NCBI GenBank assembly: GCA_044228245.1
Contig: JBGAVG010000007.1
Span: 79,726-143,725 of the forward strand
Source: Methylotenera_A sp044228245
GTDB taxonomy: Bacteria; Pseudomonadota; Gammaproteobacteria; Burkholderiales; Methylophilaceae
Length of the DNA: 64,000 nt
Direction: 5' to 3'
The stretch's first letter is position 1; each line of letters starts with the position of its first letter. Shown here in pieces: positions 50,306 through 59,641 of this stretch. Made by a program: the position numbers and the translations under genes. Under the pieces are notes generated by a model, which worked only from the letters and a program-made list of their open reading frames with translations, did no database searches and had not been told where the DNA came from.

Positions 50306-50336
50306 AAATATTTAAATCTGATAAAAGTAGTAAATT

Positions 50337-51656
50337 ATGGCAAAAAATGTAGTAGTGATTGGTACGCAATGGGGCGATGAAGGCAAAGGCAAGATTGTTG
50401 ATTGGCTGACTGATCACGCGCAAGGCGTGGTACGCTTTCAGGGCGGCCATAACGCGGGGCATACGCTGGTAGTGGGGCAAGGCAATGCACAGCGCGTTTA
50501 CAAATTGAACCTGGTGCCATCCGGCATCGTGCGCGCAGGGGTAAACTGTTACATTGGTAATGGCGTGGTGCTGGATGCAGGCCACTTACTGAGCGAAATT
50601 GCCGCGCTGGAAAAAGATGGTTTGGAAGTGAAAAACCGCCTGAAAGTCAGTCCGGGCTGTCCGCTGATTTTGAGCCATCATGTGGCGATTGACATTGCGC
50701 GTGAAGCCAAACGCAGTGCCGATAAAAAGATCGGCACCACAGGCAAAGGCATCGGCCCTACTTATGAAGATAAAGTCGCGCGGCGCGCCTTGCGCGTTTA
50801 TGATTTATTTTACCCGGAACGCTATGCTGAAAAACTGCGCGAAGTGATGGATTACCATAACTTTGTGCTCACCAATTATTTGGGCGCACAAGCTGTTGAT
50901 TTCAATCAGCAATACGACGCCAGCATGCAGCATGCGTCAGCTTTGAAACCGATGATTGCAGATGTTTCTGCTGAGCTTTATGCTGCTCATGGTCGAGATG
51001 AAAATCTGCTGTTTGAGGGTGCACAAGGCACGCTGCTGGATATTGACCACGGCACCTATCCTTATGTGACCTCCAGCAACTGTATTGCAGGCCAGGCGTC
51101 AGCAGGCACGGGCGTTGGCGCCAATATGCTGCATTACGTGCTGGGCATTACCAAGGCTTATACCACGCGCGTGGGCGGCGGGCCTTTCCCGAGTGAGCTG
51201 GATATTGAGTCAGATGGCGCGCCAGGCACGCAGATGTCGGTAAAAGGTCAGGAAATCGGTACCGTGACCCGGCGTAAACGTCGCTGCGGCTGGTTTGATG
51301 CGGCAGCACTGCGCCGCTCGGCCCGTATCAACGGGCTCACAGGCCTATGTATCACCAAGCTGGACGTACTGGATGGCATTGAGGAGCTCAATATATGTAC
51401 AGGTTACGAGCTGGATGGCAAAGTGGTCGATTTACTGCCTGTAGGCGCGGATGATGTGGCACGTTGTGTTCCAATTTATGAAGTAGTAAGCGGCTGGTCA
51501 GAAAGTACGTTTGGCGTGAAAACCTGGGATGGCTTGCCAAAAAATGCGCAAAACTATCTTAAACGTCTGGAAGCCTTATGCGGTGTGCCGATTGCAATTG
51601 TCTCGACCGGGCCGGAGCGGGATGAAACCATCATCATTGAACATCCCTTTGCTTAA
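50337..51656 (+). CDS. purA: Adenylosuccinate synthetase
   Basis: 439 residues. First step from IMP to AMP, GTP-driven. Intact motifs: GTQWGDEGKGKIVDWL (P-loop and catalytic Asp), FQGGHNAGHTL with the catalytic His, GTTGKGIGPTYEDK, EGAQGTLLDIDHGTYPYVTS and TTRVGGGPFPSEL-type VGGGPFPSEL. The next gene starts at the base after its stop, so the cofactor cluster may be transcribed with it. Confidence 0.97.
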   Translation: MAKNVVVIGTQWGDEGKGKIVDWLTDHAQGVVRFQGGHNAGHTLVVGQGNAQRVYKLNLVPSGIVRAGVNCYIGNGVVLDAGHLLSEIAALEKDGLEVKNRLKVSPGCPLILSHHVAIDIAREAKRSADKKIGTTGKGIGPTYEDKVARRALRVYDLFYPERYAEKLREVMDYHNFVLTNYLGAQAVDFNQQYDASMQHASALKPMIADVSAELYAAHGRDENLLFEGAQGTLLDIDHGTYPYVTSSNCIAGQASAGTGVGANMLHYVLGITKAYTTRVGGGPFPSELDIESDGAPGTQMSVKGQEIGTVTRRKRRCGWFDAAALRRSARINGLTGLCITKLDVLDGIEELNICTGYELDGKVVDLLPVGADDVARCVPIYEVVSGWSESTFGVKTWDGLPKNAQNYLKRLEALCGVPIAIVSTGPERDETIIIEHPFA

Positions 51657-52205
51657 TTGAAAGCTGTATCAACACAGCGCCTTGCATGGGCAATCACTGG
51701 TTCGGGGCATTATCTGCGCGAATCACTGGACATACTCAGCACGCTGCAAGATGTAGATATATTCCTTAGCAGAGCTGCGGCTGAAATCATCCGGCAATAT
51801 GGCTTTCAAGCCCAATTAGAAGAAACCGGGCATCGTGTGTATCAGGATAAAACCGCCAGCAGCGTGCCGGTAGAACTGTTTTACCAGGGCAAATATCACA
51901 CTTTGGTCATCGCGCCCGCCACCTCAAACACCATCGCGAAAATGGCGTACGGATTCTCGGACAGCCTGGTTACCAATTTGTTTGCACAGGCAGGAAAGAC
52001 ACGCGTGCCCAGTATCGTGTTTGCTTGCGACACCGCACCAGAACTTGAGTCTGAAGCACCGCGTGAAAACATGGTGAAGGTTTATCCGCGCCAGATTGAT
52101 TTGGACAACGTAGCAAAGCTGGCTGCTTTTGAAGCCACAAAAGTGGTCGCCGATATGGCAGAATTAACCCACGCTATTCATGAACGTCTAATCGAAATCA
52201 AGTGA
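51657..52205 (+). CDS. Flavoprotein of the HFCD/archaeoflavoprotein type (H4MPT-related)
   Basis: 182 residues from a TTG that abuts the purA stop. The flavoprotein fold is seen as AWAITGSGHYLRESLDIL, VDIFLSRAAAEIIRQYG, YHTLVIAPATSNTIAKMAYG and PSIVFACDTAPE. Related proteins include AfpA-type archaeoflavoproteins and the DmrB dihydromethanopterin reductase; such genes accompany H4MPT synthesis in methylotrophs. A role in the last reduction to tetrahydromethanopterin is plausible from context. It overlaps the following GTG start by 4 bp. Confidence 0.8.
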   Translation: MKAVSTQRLAWAITGSGHYLRESLDILSTLQDVDIFLSRAAAEIIRQYGFQAQLEETGHRVYQDKTASSVPVELFYQGKYHTLVIAPATSNTIAKMAYGFSDSLVTNLFAQAGKTRVPSIVFACDTAPELESEAPRENMVKVYPRQIDLDNVAKLAAFEATKVVADMAELTHAIHERLIEIK

Positions 52206-53632
52206 AAACCGACAGCCTACTATTTTTGACAGGCAAACTGGCTGAAAAAAGCCTGAACAAAGTCTTGCAAGAAGTGCAGGCGAATCCCAAAACTCCCCAA
52301 TTCAAATACCGTGTCGAACAAATAGGCGTGTCTGTGGCTGCGCTGATGACGCCAGACTTGATAGCGCGCCGCTTAAACAATGTTGGTGACGCGAATAAAG
52401 TGATTTTACCTGGCCTTTGCCAGGGTGATTTAACTTCTCTGCAGGCCAAGTATGGCGTGCCTGTTGAACGCGGGCCGGATGACCTGAAAGACTTGCCGCA
52501 ATATTTTGGCCAGCAAGGTAAAGCACCCGATTTAAGCCAATACAGCGTGCAGATGTTTGCCGAGATTGTCGATGCGCCCGATTTGACTGTAGCGCAGATT
52601 TTAGCCAAAGCCGAGCGGTTTCAGGCACAGGGCGCGAATGTAATTGATTTGGGCTGCTTGCCCAACCGGCCGTTTTCGCATCTGGCAGAATCTATCCAGA
52701 CGCTTAAAGCAGCCGGTTTCAAGGTGAGTGTCGATTCGATGGATGCCGAAGAATTGCTGCTGGCGGGCAAGGCGGGTGCAGATTATCTGCTAAGTTTGAC
52801 CGAAAAAACCCTGTGGATTGCGGATGCCGTGGAAGCCGCGCCGATATTGATTCCCGGCAAGCCTGGCAATATGCCCTCACTTTATCGCGCGATCGAAATC
52901 TGCCTTAAAAATGGCAAACCGTTCATTGCCGACCCCATTTTAGACCCGATTCATTTTGGGCTGGCTGACTCGATTGTGCGCTATCACAAATTACGCAAGA
53001 AATATCCTGAGATACCAATCATGATGGGCATTGGTAATTTAACCGAGCTCACCGATGCTGACACCACGGGCATCAACGCGATTTTGTTCGGCCTGATCAG
53101 CGAGTTGGGCATCAACGCTGTGCTGGCGACTTCTGTGAGCCCGCACGCTATCAACGCGATTATAGAAGCGGATGATGCGCGGCGCGTGATGTTTCGCGCA
53201 GGGCTGGATAACCGCCTGCCTCGCGGCTACAGCAATGGTTTGCTGGGACTGCATGACAGAAGGCCGTTTCCGTATAATGACGATGAAATCGACGAATTCG
53301 CAGCGCAAATCAAAGATCCCAGTTTCAGGATTATGGTGAGTGAATCCGGCGTGCATGTATATAACCGCGATGGGCATCTGCTTGATATCGATCCGTTTGC
53401 GTTTTACTCGCGTCTGGGCGTAGAGAGCGATGCTTCACATGCGTTTTATTTGGGTGTGGAGCTGGCACGTGCGCAAATCGCCTGGCAGCTTAAAAAACGC
53501 TATGTGCAGGATGAAGAGCTGAGCTGGGGTGCGGCCAGTAATGCCAAGCAAAAAACGGCAAAAAAAGCGCACCGCGAGGCGTCGCTCAAAGAAAAACAGG
53601 CTATAAAAAGCGAGCCGACAAATGATTTATGA
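52202..53632 (+). CDS. Dihydropteroate synthase-like protein (archaeal DHPS-related, H4MPT cluster)
   Basis: 476 residues from GTG, overlapping the previous stop. The N-terminal domain (LLFLTGKLAEKSLNKVLQEV, LPGLCQGDL) is specific to this family. The middle is a DHPS-like TIM barrel: ERFQAQGANVIDLGCLP, FKVSVDSMDAEELLLAGKAG and MMGIGNLTELTDADTTGINA. These archaeal-type proteins are found with H4MPT genes in methylotrophs and are thought to couple the pterin to the aminobenzene moiety. The C-terminal tail is Lys/Ala-rich. It overlaps the next gene by 11 bp. Confidence 0.85.
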   Translation: MKTDSLLFLTGKLAEKSLNKVLQEVQANPKTPQFKYRVEQIGVSVAALMTPDLIARRLNNVGDANKVILPGLCQGDLTSLQAKYGVPVERGPDDLKDLPQYFGQQGKAPDLSQYSVQMFAEIVDAPDLTVAQILAKAERFQAQGANVIDLGCLPNRPFSHLAESIQTLKAAGFKVSVDSMDAEELLLAGKAGADYLLSLTEKTLWIADAVEAAPILIPGKPGNMPSLYRAIEICLKNGKPFIADPILDPIHFGLADSIVRYHKLRKKYPEIPIMMGIGNLTELTDADTTGINAILFGLISELGINAVLATSVSPHAINAIIEADDARRVMFRAGLDNRLPRGYSNGLLGLHDRRPFPYNDDEIDEFAAQIKDPSFRIMVSESGVHVYNRDGHLLDIDPFAFYSRLGVESDASHAFYLGVELARAQIAWQLKKRYVQDEELSWGAASNAKQKTAKKAHREASLKEKQAIKSEPTNDL

Positions 53633-54197
53633 AACCATTGTCATCAGTACAGACCTTGCCGGAAGCCCGCACGTGGCGCCGTTTGGGGTGCGTCATGAAG
53701 CCGATTTCGTTGTGATTTCACCCTACAAGCCATCCACAACGCTTAATAATATTTTGGCGACCGGTCACGCGGTGATGAATATGACCGACGATGTGCGCGT
53801 TTTCGCCGGTGCGCTCACCGGCAGGCAGCCATGGAATCTTTTGCAAGCCAATAGAATTAGGGGTTACAGGCTTGCCGATTGTCTGGCGCATACTGAGTTG
53901 AAGTTGATGGAAATGCGCGATGACGCCGTGCGCCCGCAATTGGCGATGCAAAAAATCGAGACGCAAAATCACCGGCCGTTTAGCGGTTTTAACCGTGCTC
54001 AGGCTGCCGTAATAGAGCTAGCGGTGCTTGCCAGCCGTTTGCAAATGTTGCCGCGCGAGAAAATTCAGGCAGAAATGCAATACTTGCAAATCGCCATCGA
54101 CAAAACTGCAGGTGAGCGTGAAAAGCGGGCCTGGGGTTGGTTAGTGGAAAAGATTGATAATTTTTATGCTGAGCAGCTCGGAGAAAATCAGGCATGA
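53622..54197 (+). CDS. DUF447 family flavin-binding-like protein (H4MPT cluster)
   Basis: 191 residues. The start MIYETIVISTDLAGSPHVAP, the block FGVRHEADFVVISPYKPS and LEMR-type KLMEMRDDAVRPQLAM are DUF447 features, with a split-barrel flavin-reductase-like fold. DUF447 genes occur in methanogens and in H4MPT-using methylotrophs, where knock-outs of cluster members were reported to affect cofactor synthesis. No precise reaction is assigned. It overlaps its neighbours on both sides (11 and 4 bp). Confidence 0.82.
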   Translation: MIYETIVISTDLAGSPHVAPFGVRHEADFVVISPYKPSTTLNNILATGHAVMNMTDDVRVFAGALTGRQPWNLLQANRIRGYRLADCLAHTELKLMEMRDDAVRPQLAMQKIETQNHRPFSGFNRAQAAVIELAVLASRLQMLPREKIQAEMQYLQIAIDKTAGEREKRAWGWLVEKIDNFYAEQLGENQA

Positions 54198-54946
54198 CGC
54201 AGCTGTTAATCAGCGTTAAAAATGTCGAAGAAGCCTTGCTGGTGCTGGAGGCGGGCGTGGATATCATCGACCTGAAAGACCCTGATGTTGGCGCGCTCGG
54301 TGCTCTGGATTTGGTTGCTACCAGACAAATCTTGCAGGTTATCAAAGGCCAGGTGTTAGTAAGCGCTGCTACAGGTTTCCATACGCTTGTGAGCGCTACG
54401 GTAGGCGAGCAGCATGCATCGCTTAGCGAGCTGATCGAGGATATCAATGTTCGCGCACAATCTGGAGTGGATATTATTAAAATCGGAGTTTCAGCGCTGT
54501 TTTACGACCACCGTTTTTTTGCTGAAATGTCTAAGTTGGCGCATGTGGGCGTGAAAATGGTGGCTGTGTTTTTTGCCGATGAAACTCCTGATCTGGATTT
54601 ACTGCCGGCCTTACAAAAAGCAAGCTTCTATGGCGCCATGCTGGACACCAAAAACAAACAGCGGCATTTGTTCGCAATGCAGACCAAAAAGACCTTGCAC
54701 CTGTTCACACAATTATGTAAAAAACATCATTTAAAATCGGGCTTGGCAGGCTCGCTTAAACCGCAACATATTGAGACTCTCATTGAAGTCGATTCTACCT
54801 ATATTGGTTTTAGAGGCGGCGTATGCAAAAATTCAATACGCAATGCGGCTTTATCAAAAGCCAAAGTCATGGAAGTTAAGAATATGTTGCACATACACAA
54901 CAAACATTACGAAAAAGCATCCGGAAACCGGGCTAGCGTTGCATAG
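54194..54946 (+). CDS. (5-formylfuran-3-yl)methyl phosphate synthase-like protein (MfnB/DUF556)
   Basis: 250 residues. The TIM barrel begins LLISVKNVEEALLVLEAGVD and carries IIDLKDPDVGALGAL with the conserved Lys of the Schiff-base site, then IKIGVSALFYDH, GVKMVAVFFADE, MLDTKNK with a second Lys, and YIGFRGGVCKNS-type IGFRGGVC. In archaea MfnB condenses two glyceraldehyde-3-phosphates in methanofuran synthesis. Methylotrophs make a methanofuran-like cofactor for the fhc complex. It is the last gene of the four-gene coupled cluster after purA. Confidence 0.88.
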   Translation: MTQLLISVKNVEEALLVLEAGVDIIDLKDPDVGALGALDLVATRQILQVIKGQVLVSAATGFHTLVSATVGEQHASLSELIEDINVRAQSGVDIIKIGVSALFYDHRFFAEMSKLAHVGVKMVAVFFADETPDLDLLPALQKASFYGAMLDTKNKQRHLFAMQTKKTLHLFTQLCKKHHLKSGLAGSLKPQHIETLIEVDSTYIGFRGGVCKNSIRNAALSKAKVMEVKNMLHIHNKHYEKASGNRASVA

Positions 54947-55025
54947 TCATGCTGGATTAAGTATAGTTCGTAGGTGAATGTTTGTATTAAAGATTGTTAT
55001 AAGTTTACAACCGAGGAGTTTAAGA

Positions 55026-56135
55026 ATGAATAAAAAATTTATGGGTCTGGCAGTTGCAGCAACACTTGGCTTGACTGCCTTATCAGCATCAGCAGAAGAT
55101 ATGTTCCGTGGCGCTTGGTATTTATTGCCAGGCGTAAGCTATATGCATACCGATAGTGATTTGGATGCAAATAACGGTGGCGGTGCTTTTATTAAATTAG
55201 GTAAAGAACTCAGCCCTAGCTGGGATATTCAAGGCGGCCTTGGTTATAACCGTGCCAGTGAAGATACTAGCATTCCAGGAGCGGGTGGTCGTTACAAACA
55301 AACTACGCTAGGCATAGATGCTTTATACATGTTTAGCCGTGATAATTTCCGTCCATTCTTGTTGGCCGGTTTAGGTGCAGCGCGTAACAACGTAGATTAC
55401 AGCGTGCCAGGTCATAATGTAGGCGACAGCAAGACTTCATGGTTAGCAAATGTAGGTTTGGGCGCGCAGTATTTGTTTAATGACTCTTTTGGTTTGCAAG
55501 CAGATTTGCGTCATCAATGGACTCGCGCAAAAATGGAAATCAGTGGCCCTACATATAATGGCAGTGATACCGAGACAATTGGCAATACACTATTGAACTT
55601 AGGCGGTATTTTCCGCTTTGGCGCACCAGCGCCAGTAGTGGCAGAGCCGGCACCAGAGCCAGCACCGATTGCTGCTGCTGAGCCAGCTCCTGCACCAGCT
55701 CCGGAACCAGCTCCTGCACCAGAGCCAGTAAAATGCACACCGCAAATGGAAACCATCACTGTGGGCGCTGAGAAACTGTTTGGCTTTGACAAAGCCAACC
55801 TGAAAGCTGAAGGTAAAGCAGCTTTGGATGATGCTGCTGCAAAAATCAAAGCGAACCCAGAAATCAAAGCAGTTATTGTAACTGGCCATACAGACCGCAT
55901 TGGTTCTGATGCTTACAACCAAAAACTTTCAGAGCGCCGTGCTAAACAGGTTGCAGATTACCTGGCTGCGCAAGGTGTGGATCCATCTATTATCGAAGCG
56001 GTAGGTAAAGGTGAGTCTGAGCCGGTTGTTCAATGTAAAGGTAACAAAGCAACGAAAAAATTGATTCAATGCTTACAACCTAACCGTCGCGTAACGATTC
56101 AAGCTGAAGGTAAAAAAGAAACTGGCTGTAACTAA
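55026..56135 (+). CDS. OmpA family outer-membrane protein
   Basis: About 369 residues from MNKKFMGLAVAATLGLTALS, preceded by GAGGAG 8 nt upstream. A signal peptide ends at ASA-ED. An eight-strand barrel follows (YLLPGVSYMHTDSDLDANNG through LGGIFRFG, about 27-200), then a Pro/Ala/Glu linker (about 202-235) and the OmpA C-terminal domain with the peptidoglycan-binding block VTGHTDRIGSDAYNQKLSER and NRRVTIQAEG. It anchors the outer membrane to peptidoglycan. Codon use looks optimised for high expression. A terminator follows. Confidence 0.94.
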   Translation: MNKKFMGLAVAATLGLTALSASAEDMFRGAWYLLPGVSYMHTDSDLDANNGGGAFIKLGKELSPSWDIQGGLGYNRASEDTSIPGAGGRYKQTTLGIDALYMFSRDNFRPFLLAGLGAARNNVDYSVPGHNVGDSKTSWLANVGLGAQYLFNDSFGLQADLRHQWTRAKMEISGPTYNGSDTETIGNTLLNLGGIFRFGAPAPVVAEPAPEPAPIAAAEPAPAPAPEPAPAPEPVKCTPQMETITVGAEKLFGFDKANLKAEGKAALDDAAAKIKANPEIKAVIVTGHTDRIGSDAYNQKLSERRAKQVADYLAAQGVDPSIIEAVGKGESEPVVQCKGNKATKKLIQCLQPNRRVTIQAEGKKETGCN

Positions 56136-56168
56136 GTAATATTGGTTTAGTCAATCTAGTAAATAAAA

Positions 56169-56193
56169 AGCCTCGCAATAGCGGGGCTTTTTT
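56169..56193 (+). terminator. Rho-independent terminator of the OmpA-like gene
   Basis: AGCCTCGC and GCGGGGCT form an 8-bp stem (one G-T) around AATA, followed by a T-run, about 33 bp after the stop. Confidence 0.9.
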
Positions 56194-56225
56194 ATGGCTG
56201 TCAATTAAATCGCTATAATGACGAT

Positions 56226-57584
56226 ATGAAATCCTTAATTGATTTAATACAAGTTGATTTAATCATTCAAGCCCGCTGGCTTTGTCCTATAGTTCCAAGC
56301 AACACATTATTAGAATATCAGGCGGTAGTCATTCAATCAGGCAAAATCATTGATATTTGCCCAATAGTTCATGCCATTTCACAGTATGAGGCAATTGAAA
56401 CTGTACAATTAAACGGGCATGTTTTGATTCCCGGCCTGATTAACTTGCACACACATGCCGCCATGAGCTTGATGCGCGGCTTGGCCGATGACTTGCCATT
56501 GATGCCTTGGCTTGAGCAGCATATCTGGCCGGCTGAGCAGAAATTGGTGTCGCCCGGCTTCGTGCATGATGGCACGTTGCTGGCATGCGCAGAAATGCTG
56601 GCTGGCGGCGTCACGACCTTTAATGATATGTATTTTTACCCCGAGTCAGCGGCCGAAGCCTGCCTGAATATGGGGATGCGGGGCAATCTGGGACTGGCCG
56701 TGCTGGAGTTTGCCACGCAATATGCTAACGATGCTGAAGGCTATATTCAGCGGGGTTTAGAAGCACGTGATCATTTACGTGGCGAGTCGCTCATGAGTTT
56801 TAGTTTCGCGCCGCATGCACCCTATACTGTTTCAGATACGACATTTGAGCGCATCATGACGCTGGCTGAACAGGTTGATATTGGCGTGCATACACACATG
56901 CATGAAACAGAGCAGGAAATTATTGATAGTGAGCGAATGCATGGTCTGCGGCCACTCGCCCGGTTGGCCAATCTGGGCTTATTGGGACCCAATCTGGCTT
57001 TGGCGCATTGCGTATATTTAGAGGACGCCGAAATTGAACTGCTGGCCGAACATGGCAGCAGTATCGCGCACTGTCCAACCTCAAATCTAAAATTGGCTTC
57101 AGGGATTGCGCCTATTGCCAGATACGCCAAGCATGGCGTCAATATTGGCTTGGGGACAGATGGCGCAGCCAGCAATAATCGTTTGGACATGTTTGCTGAG
57201 ATGCGCCTTGCTGCTTTGCTGGCAAAAGGGCAGAGCGGCGATGCCACTGCAATCTACGAATATCAGGCACTGGAAATGGCGACAATCAATGGCGCCAAGG
57301 CACTGGGACTAGATGATAAAATAGGTTCTATAGAAATCGGCAAGTTGGCCGATTTGACTGCGGTGAAACTGACCGGCATTGAAACGCAGCCTTGTTTTGA
57401 TCCGGCTTCGCATCTGGTTTATGCGGCTGGACGCGAGCATGTAAGCCATGTCTGGGTGAATGGCGATCTGAAGTTCCATCGCCCAAAAGGTGGCGAAGGC
57501 GTGTATCAAAATGTCGAACCGCAAGAGTTGCTTGATATTATTGCCAAGTGGCAAACTAAATTAAACGAATTCAAGTCGAAATAA
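56226..57584 (+). CDS. mtaD: 5-methylthioadenosine/S-adenosylhomocysteine deaminase-like amidohydrolase
   Basis: 452 residues. TRZ/ATZ-type amidohydrolase: metal motif HTHAAMSLMRGLADDLPLM, then GVTTFNDMYFYPESAAEA, HTHMHETEQEI, AHCVYLEDAEIELL and GLGTDGAASNNRLDMFAEMR. It should deaminate MTA or SAH to the inosine forms, though related enzymes act on other aminopurines. Next to ubiG, a SAM-dependent methylase that makes SAH, as in Pseudomonas. Confidence 0.88.
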   Translation: MKSLIDLIQVDLIIQARWLCPIVPSNTLLEYQAVVIQSGKIIDICPIVHAISQYEAIETVQLNGHVLIPGLINLHTHAAMSLMRGLADDLPLMPWLEQHIWPAEQKLVSPGFVHDGTLLACAEMLAGGVTTFNDMYFYPESAAEACLNMGMRGNLGLAVLEFATQYANDAEGYIQRGLEARDHLRGESLMSFSFAPHAPYTVSDTTFERIMTLAEQVDIGVHTHMHETEQEIIDSERMHGLRPLARLANLGLLGPNLALAHCVYLEDAEIELLAEHGSSIAHCPTSNLKLASGIAPIARYAKHGVNIGLGTDGAASNNRLDMFAEMRLAALLAKGQSGDATAIYEYQALEMATINGAKALGLDDKIGSIEIGKLADLTAVKLTGIETQPCFDPASHLVYAAGREHVSHVWVNGDLKFHRPKGGEGVYQNVEPQELLDIIAKWQTKLNEFKSK

Positions 57585-57623
57585 ACCACACGAACCTTAA
57601 TGAACATACGATAAACGCAGACG

Positions 57624-58319
57624 ATGATAAATGCAGATATAGAAGAACTCAATAAATTCAGTGAGTTAGCGCATAAGTGGTGGGATAAGACCAGCGAATT
57701 CAAGCCGCTGCACGATATTAATCCATTGCGCCTCGGGTATATCGATAAAGCCGTTCCACTGGATGGTAAAACGGTACTGGACGTAGGCTGCGGTGGCGGT
57801 ATTCTGTCGGAATCAATGGCCATGAAAGGCGCTCAGGTAACCGGTATCGATTTAGGTGAAAAGGCCTTGAAGGTGGCGCAGTTACACAGCTTAGAGAGCG
57901 GCGCTAAGGTGAATTACCGGCTGGTTTCTGTGGAAGAATTAGCAGCAGAACAGCCTGAGAGTTTTGATGTGGTGACCTGCCTGGAAATGCTCGAGCATGT
58001 GCCCGACCCCGCCAGCGTGGTGCATGCCTGTGCCAGGTTAGTAAAACCAGGCGGACATGTATTTTTCTCCACTATCAACCGCAACCCAAAGGCTTATTTG
58101 CTGGCCGTGATTGGGGCAGAATACGTTTTGAATATGCTCCCGCGTGGCACACACGACTATGCCAAATTTATCAAGCCGGCCGAATTAGCAAGCTGGGCGC
58201 GGGCTGCAGGGTTGTCGCTGCGCCATCAAATCGGCATGAGTTATAACCCGATTACGCAACATTACTGGCTTGGCGGCGATGTTTCGGTCAATTATCTAAT
58301 GCATACCATTAAGGAATAA
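57624..58319 (+). CDS. ubiG: Ubiquinone biosynthesis O-methyltransferase UbiG
   Basis: 231 residues. SAM motif I VLDVGCGGGILSESMA, then VTGIDLGEKALKVAQLHS, FDVVTCLEMLEHVPDPASVV and FFSTINRNPKAYLLAVIGAE are all intact. It O-methylates two hydroxyl groups in ubiquinone synthesis. The gene lies between mtaD and the HAD phosphatase, the same order as in Pseudomonas. A TTG start for the next gene lies one base after its stop. Confidence 0.96.
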   Translation: MINADIEELNKFSELAHKWWDKTSEFKPLHDINPLRLGYIDKAVPLDGKTVLDVGCGGGILSESMAMKGAQVTGIDLGEKALKVAQLHSLESGAKVNYRLVSVEELAAEQPESFDVVTCLEMLEHVPDPASVVHACARLVKPGGHVFFSTINRNPKAYLLAVIGAEYVLNMLPRGTHDYAKFIKPAELASWARAAGLSLRHQIGMSYNPITQHYWLGGDVSVNYLMHTIKE

Positions 58320-58320
58320 C

Positions 58321-59010
58321 TTGATCAGCACCATACTTTTTGACCTGGATGGCACCTTGGTCGATACCGCACCGGATTTAGGTTACGCGCTGAATATTCA
58401 GCTGCGCAGACACGGCAAACCAACTTTAAGCGATGGGACGATACGCCCGTATGCTTCGCATGGCTCAAAAGGCTTGCTGGGGTTGGGTTTTGGCATTACG
58501 CCGGAGGATGCCGGTTTTCCGGCCTTGCGTGAAGAATACTTGAATATCTACGATGAAGTGTTTACCCGAAGCCCGGTATTGTTAGACGGTATTGCAGAGC
58601 TGTTGCAAGCGATAGAAAATAGACGACTCAAGTGGGGAATTGTCACCAATAAACCACGTCGCTTTACACAGCGCTTGATTGAAAGCATGGGCCTGCATCG
58701 GCGCGCAGCATGTATAGTCAGTGGTGACGATGCAGCAAAGCCAAAGCCATCCCCGGAGACTTTACTGCTGGCCTGTAAGCAGGTGGGCGTCAAGCCGCAG
58801 GCATGCGTTTATGTAGGCGATGCCGAGCGCGATGTAGTGGCTGCAAAGGCTGCCGGGATGAAAACGGTAGTGGCTTTATTTGGCTATATTGATGATGTGA
58901 GCGATAAGCCGCATGAATGGGGCGCGGATGCGTTGATACAAACGCCAATAGAATTGCTGGATTTGCTAACTGAAAATGCCTTGTTCAGCTCGGCTTGCGC
59001 CCCACAATAG
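58321..59010 (+). CDS. HAD-family phosphatase, phosphoglycolate or MurNAc-6-P phosphatase (Gph/MupP)
   Basis: 229 residues from TTG. HAD motif I FDLDGTLVDTAPDLGYALN, motif II VTNKP, motif III Lys in AKPKPSPETLLLA and motif IV VGDAERDVVAAKAAGM are complete. Phosphoglycolate phosphatase is the usual label, but in Pseudomonas the gene after ubiG is mupP, the MurNAc-6-phosphate phosphatase of cell-wall recycling. Context favours MupP; sequence alone does not decide. No amgK/murU genes are in the window. Confidence 0.88.
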   Translation: MISTILFDLDGTLVDTAPDLGYALNIQLRRHGKPTLSDGTIRPYASHGSKGLLGLGFGITPEDAGFPALREEYLNIYDEVFTRSPVLLDGIAELLQAIENRRLKWGIVTNKPRRFTQRLIESMGLHRRAACIVSGDDAAKPKPSPETLLLACKQVGVKPQACVYVGDAERDVVAAKAAGMKTVVALFGYIDDVSDKPHEWGADALIQTPIELLDLLTENALFSSACAPQ

Positions 59011-59021
59011 CGCCATAGATA

Positions 59022-59621
59022 CTAAAGCTGCTTGCGCCCAAGCAGCGCCATTGAAAGAGTTCCGCTATCCACATATTCTATCTCGCCGCCCATTGGCAAG
59101 CCGCGCGCGATGCGGCTGACTGCGATGCCGCGGGTTTTTAGCAACTCACTGATATAGTGCGCGGTGGCTTCGCCTTCAACCGTGTAATTGGTGGCTAAAA
59201 TCACTTCGTTGACGATACCGTCCTGCGCGCGCTTAATCAGTTTATCCAGGTTGATTTCTTTCGGCCCAATGCCGTCCAGCGGCGATAAGCGTCCCATCAG
59301 CACAAAATACATGCCGGAGTAGGATTGTGTCTGTTCCATCATCATTAAATCGGTCGGCATCTCGACCACGCAAAGCTGAGAAGTATCACGTTTCTCCGAT
59401 TCGCAGAGCGGGCAAACACTAGACTCTGAAAAATTATTGCAAAGCGTACAGTGCCCCAGCACTTGCAATGCATTATCGAGTGACAAAGCCAAACCACTGG
59501 CGCCTTTCCGGTCGCGCTGCAGCAGGTGGTAAGCCATGCGCAGCGCCGACTTTGGCCCAACGCCTGGCAAACAGCGCAGCGATTCGATGAGTTGCTCTAA
59601 AGCAGGGGGATTTTTCACCAA
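59022..59621 (-). CDS. recR: Recombination protein RecR
   Basis: 199 residues. A helix-hairpin-helix (RCLPGVGPKSALRMAYHLLQ), a C4 zinc finger (CTLCNNFSESSVCPLCESEK), and a Toprim domain (LCVVEMPTDLMMMEQT, YFVLMGRLSPLDGIG) followed by a Walker-like C-terminus. RecR works with RecF/RecO to load RecA at gaps. Third gene of dnaX-ybaB-recR; it ends 11 bp from the convergent phosphatase. Confidence 0.96.
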   Translation of the reverse strand: MVKNPPALEQLIESLRCLPGVGPKSALRMAYHLLQRDRKGASGLALSLDNALQVLGHCTLCNNFSESSVCPLCESEKRDTSQLCVVEMPTDLMMMEQTQSYSGMYFVLMGRLSPLDGIGPKEINLDKLIKRAQDGIVNEVILATNYTVEGEATAHYISELLKTRGIAVSRIARGLPMGGEIEYVDSGTLSMALLGRKQL

Positions 59622-59641
59622 TGCCAGACTAAAGACTTACA

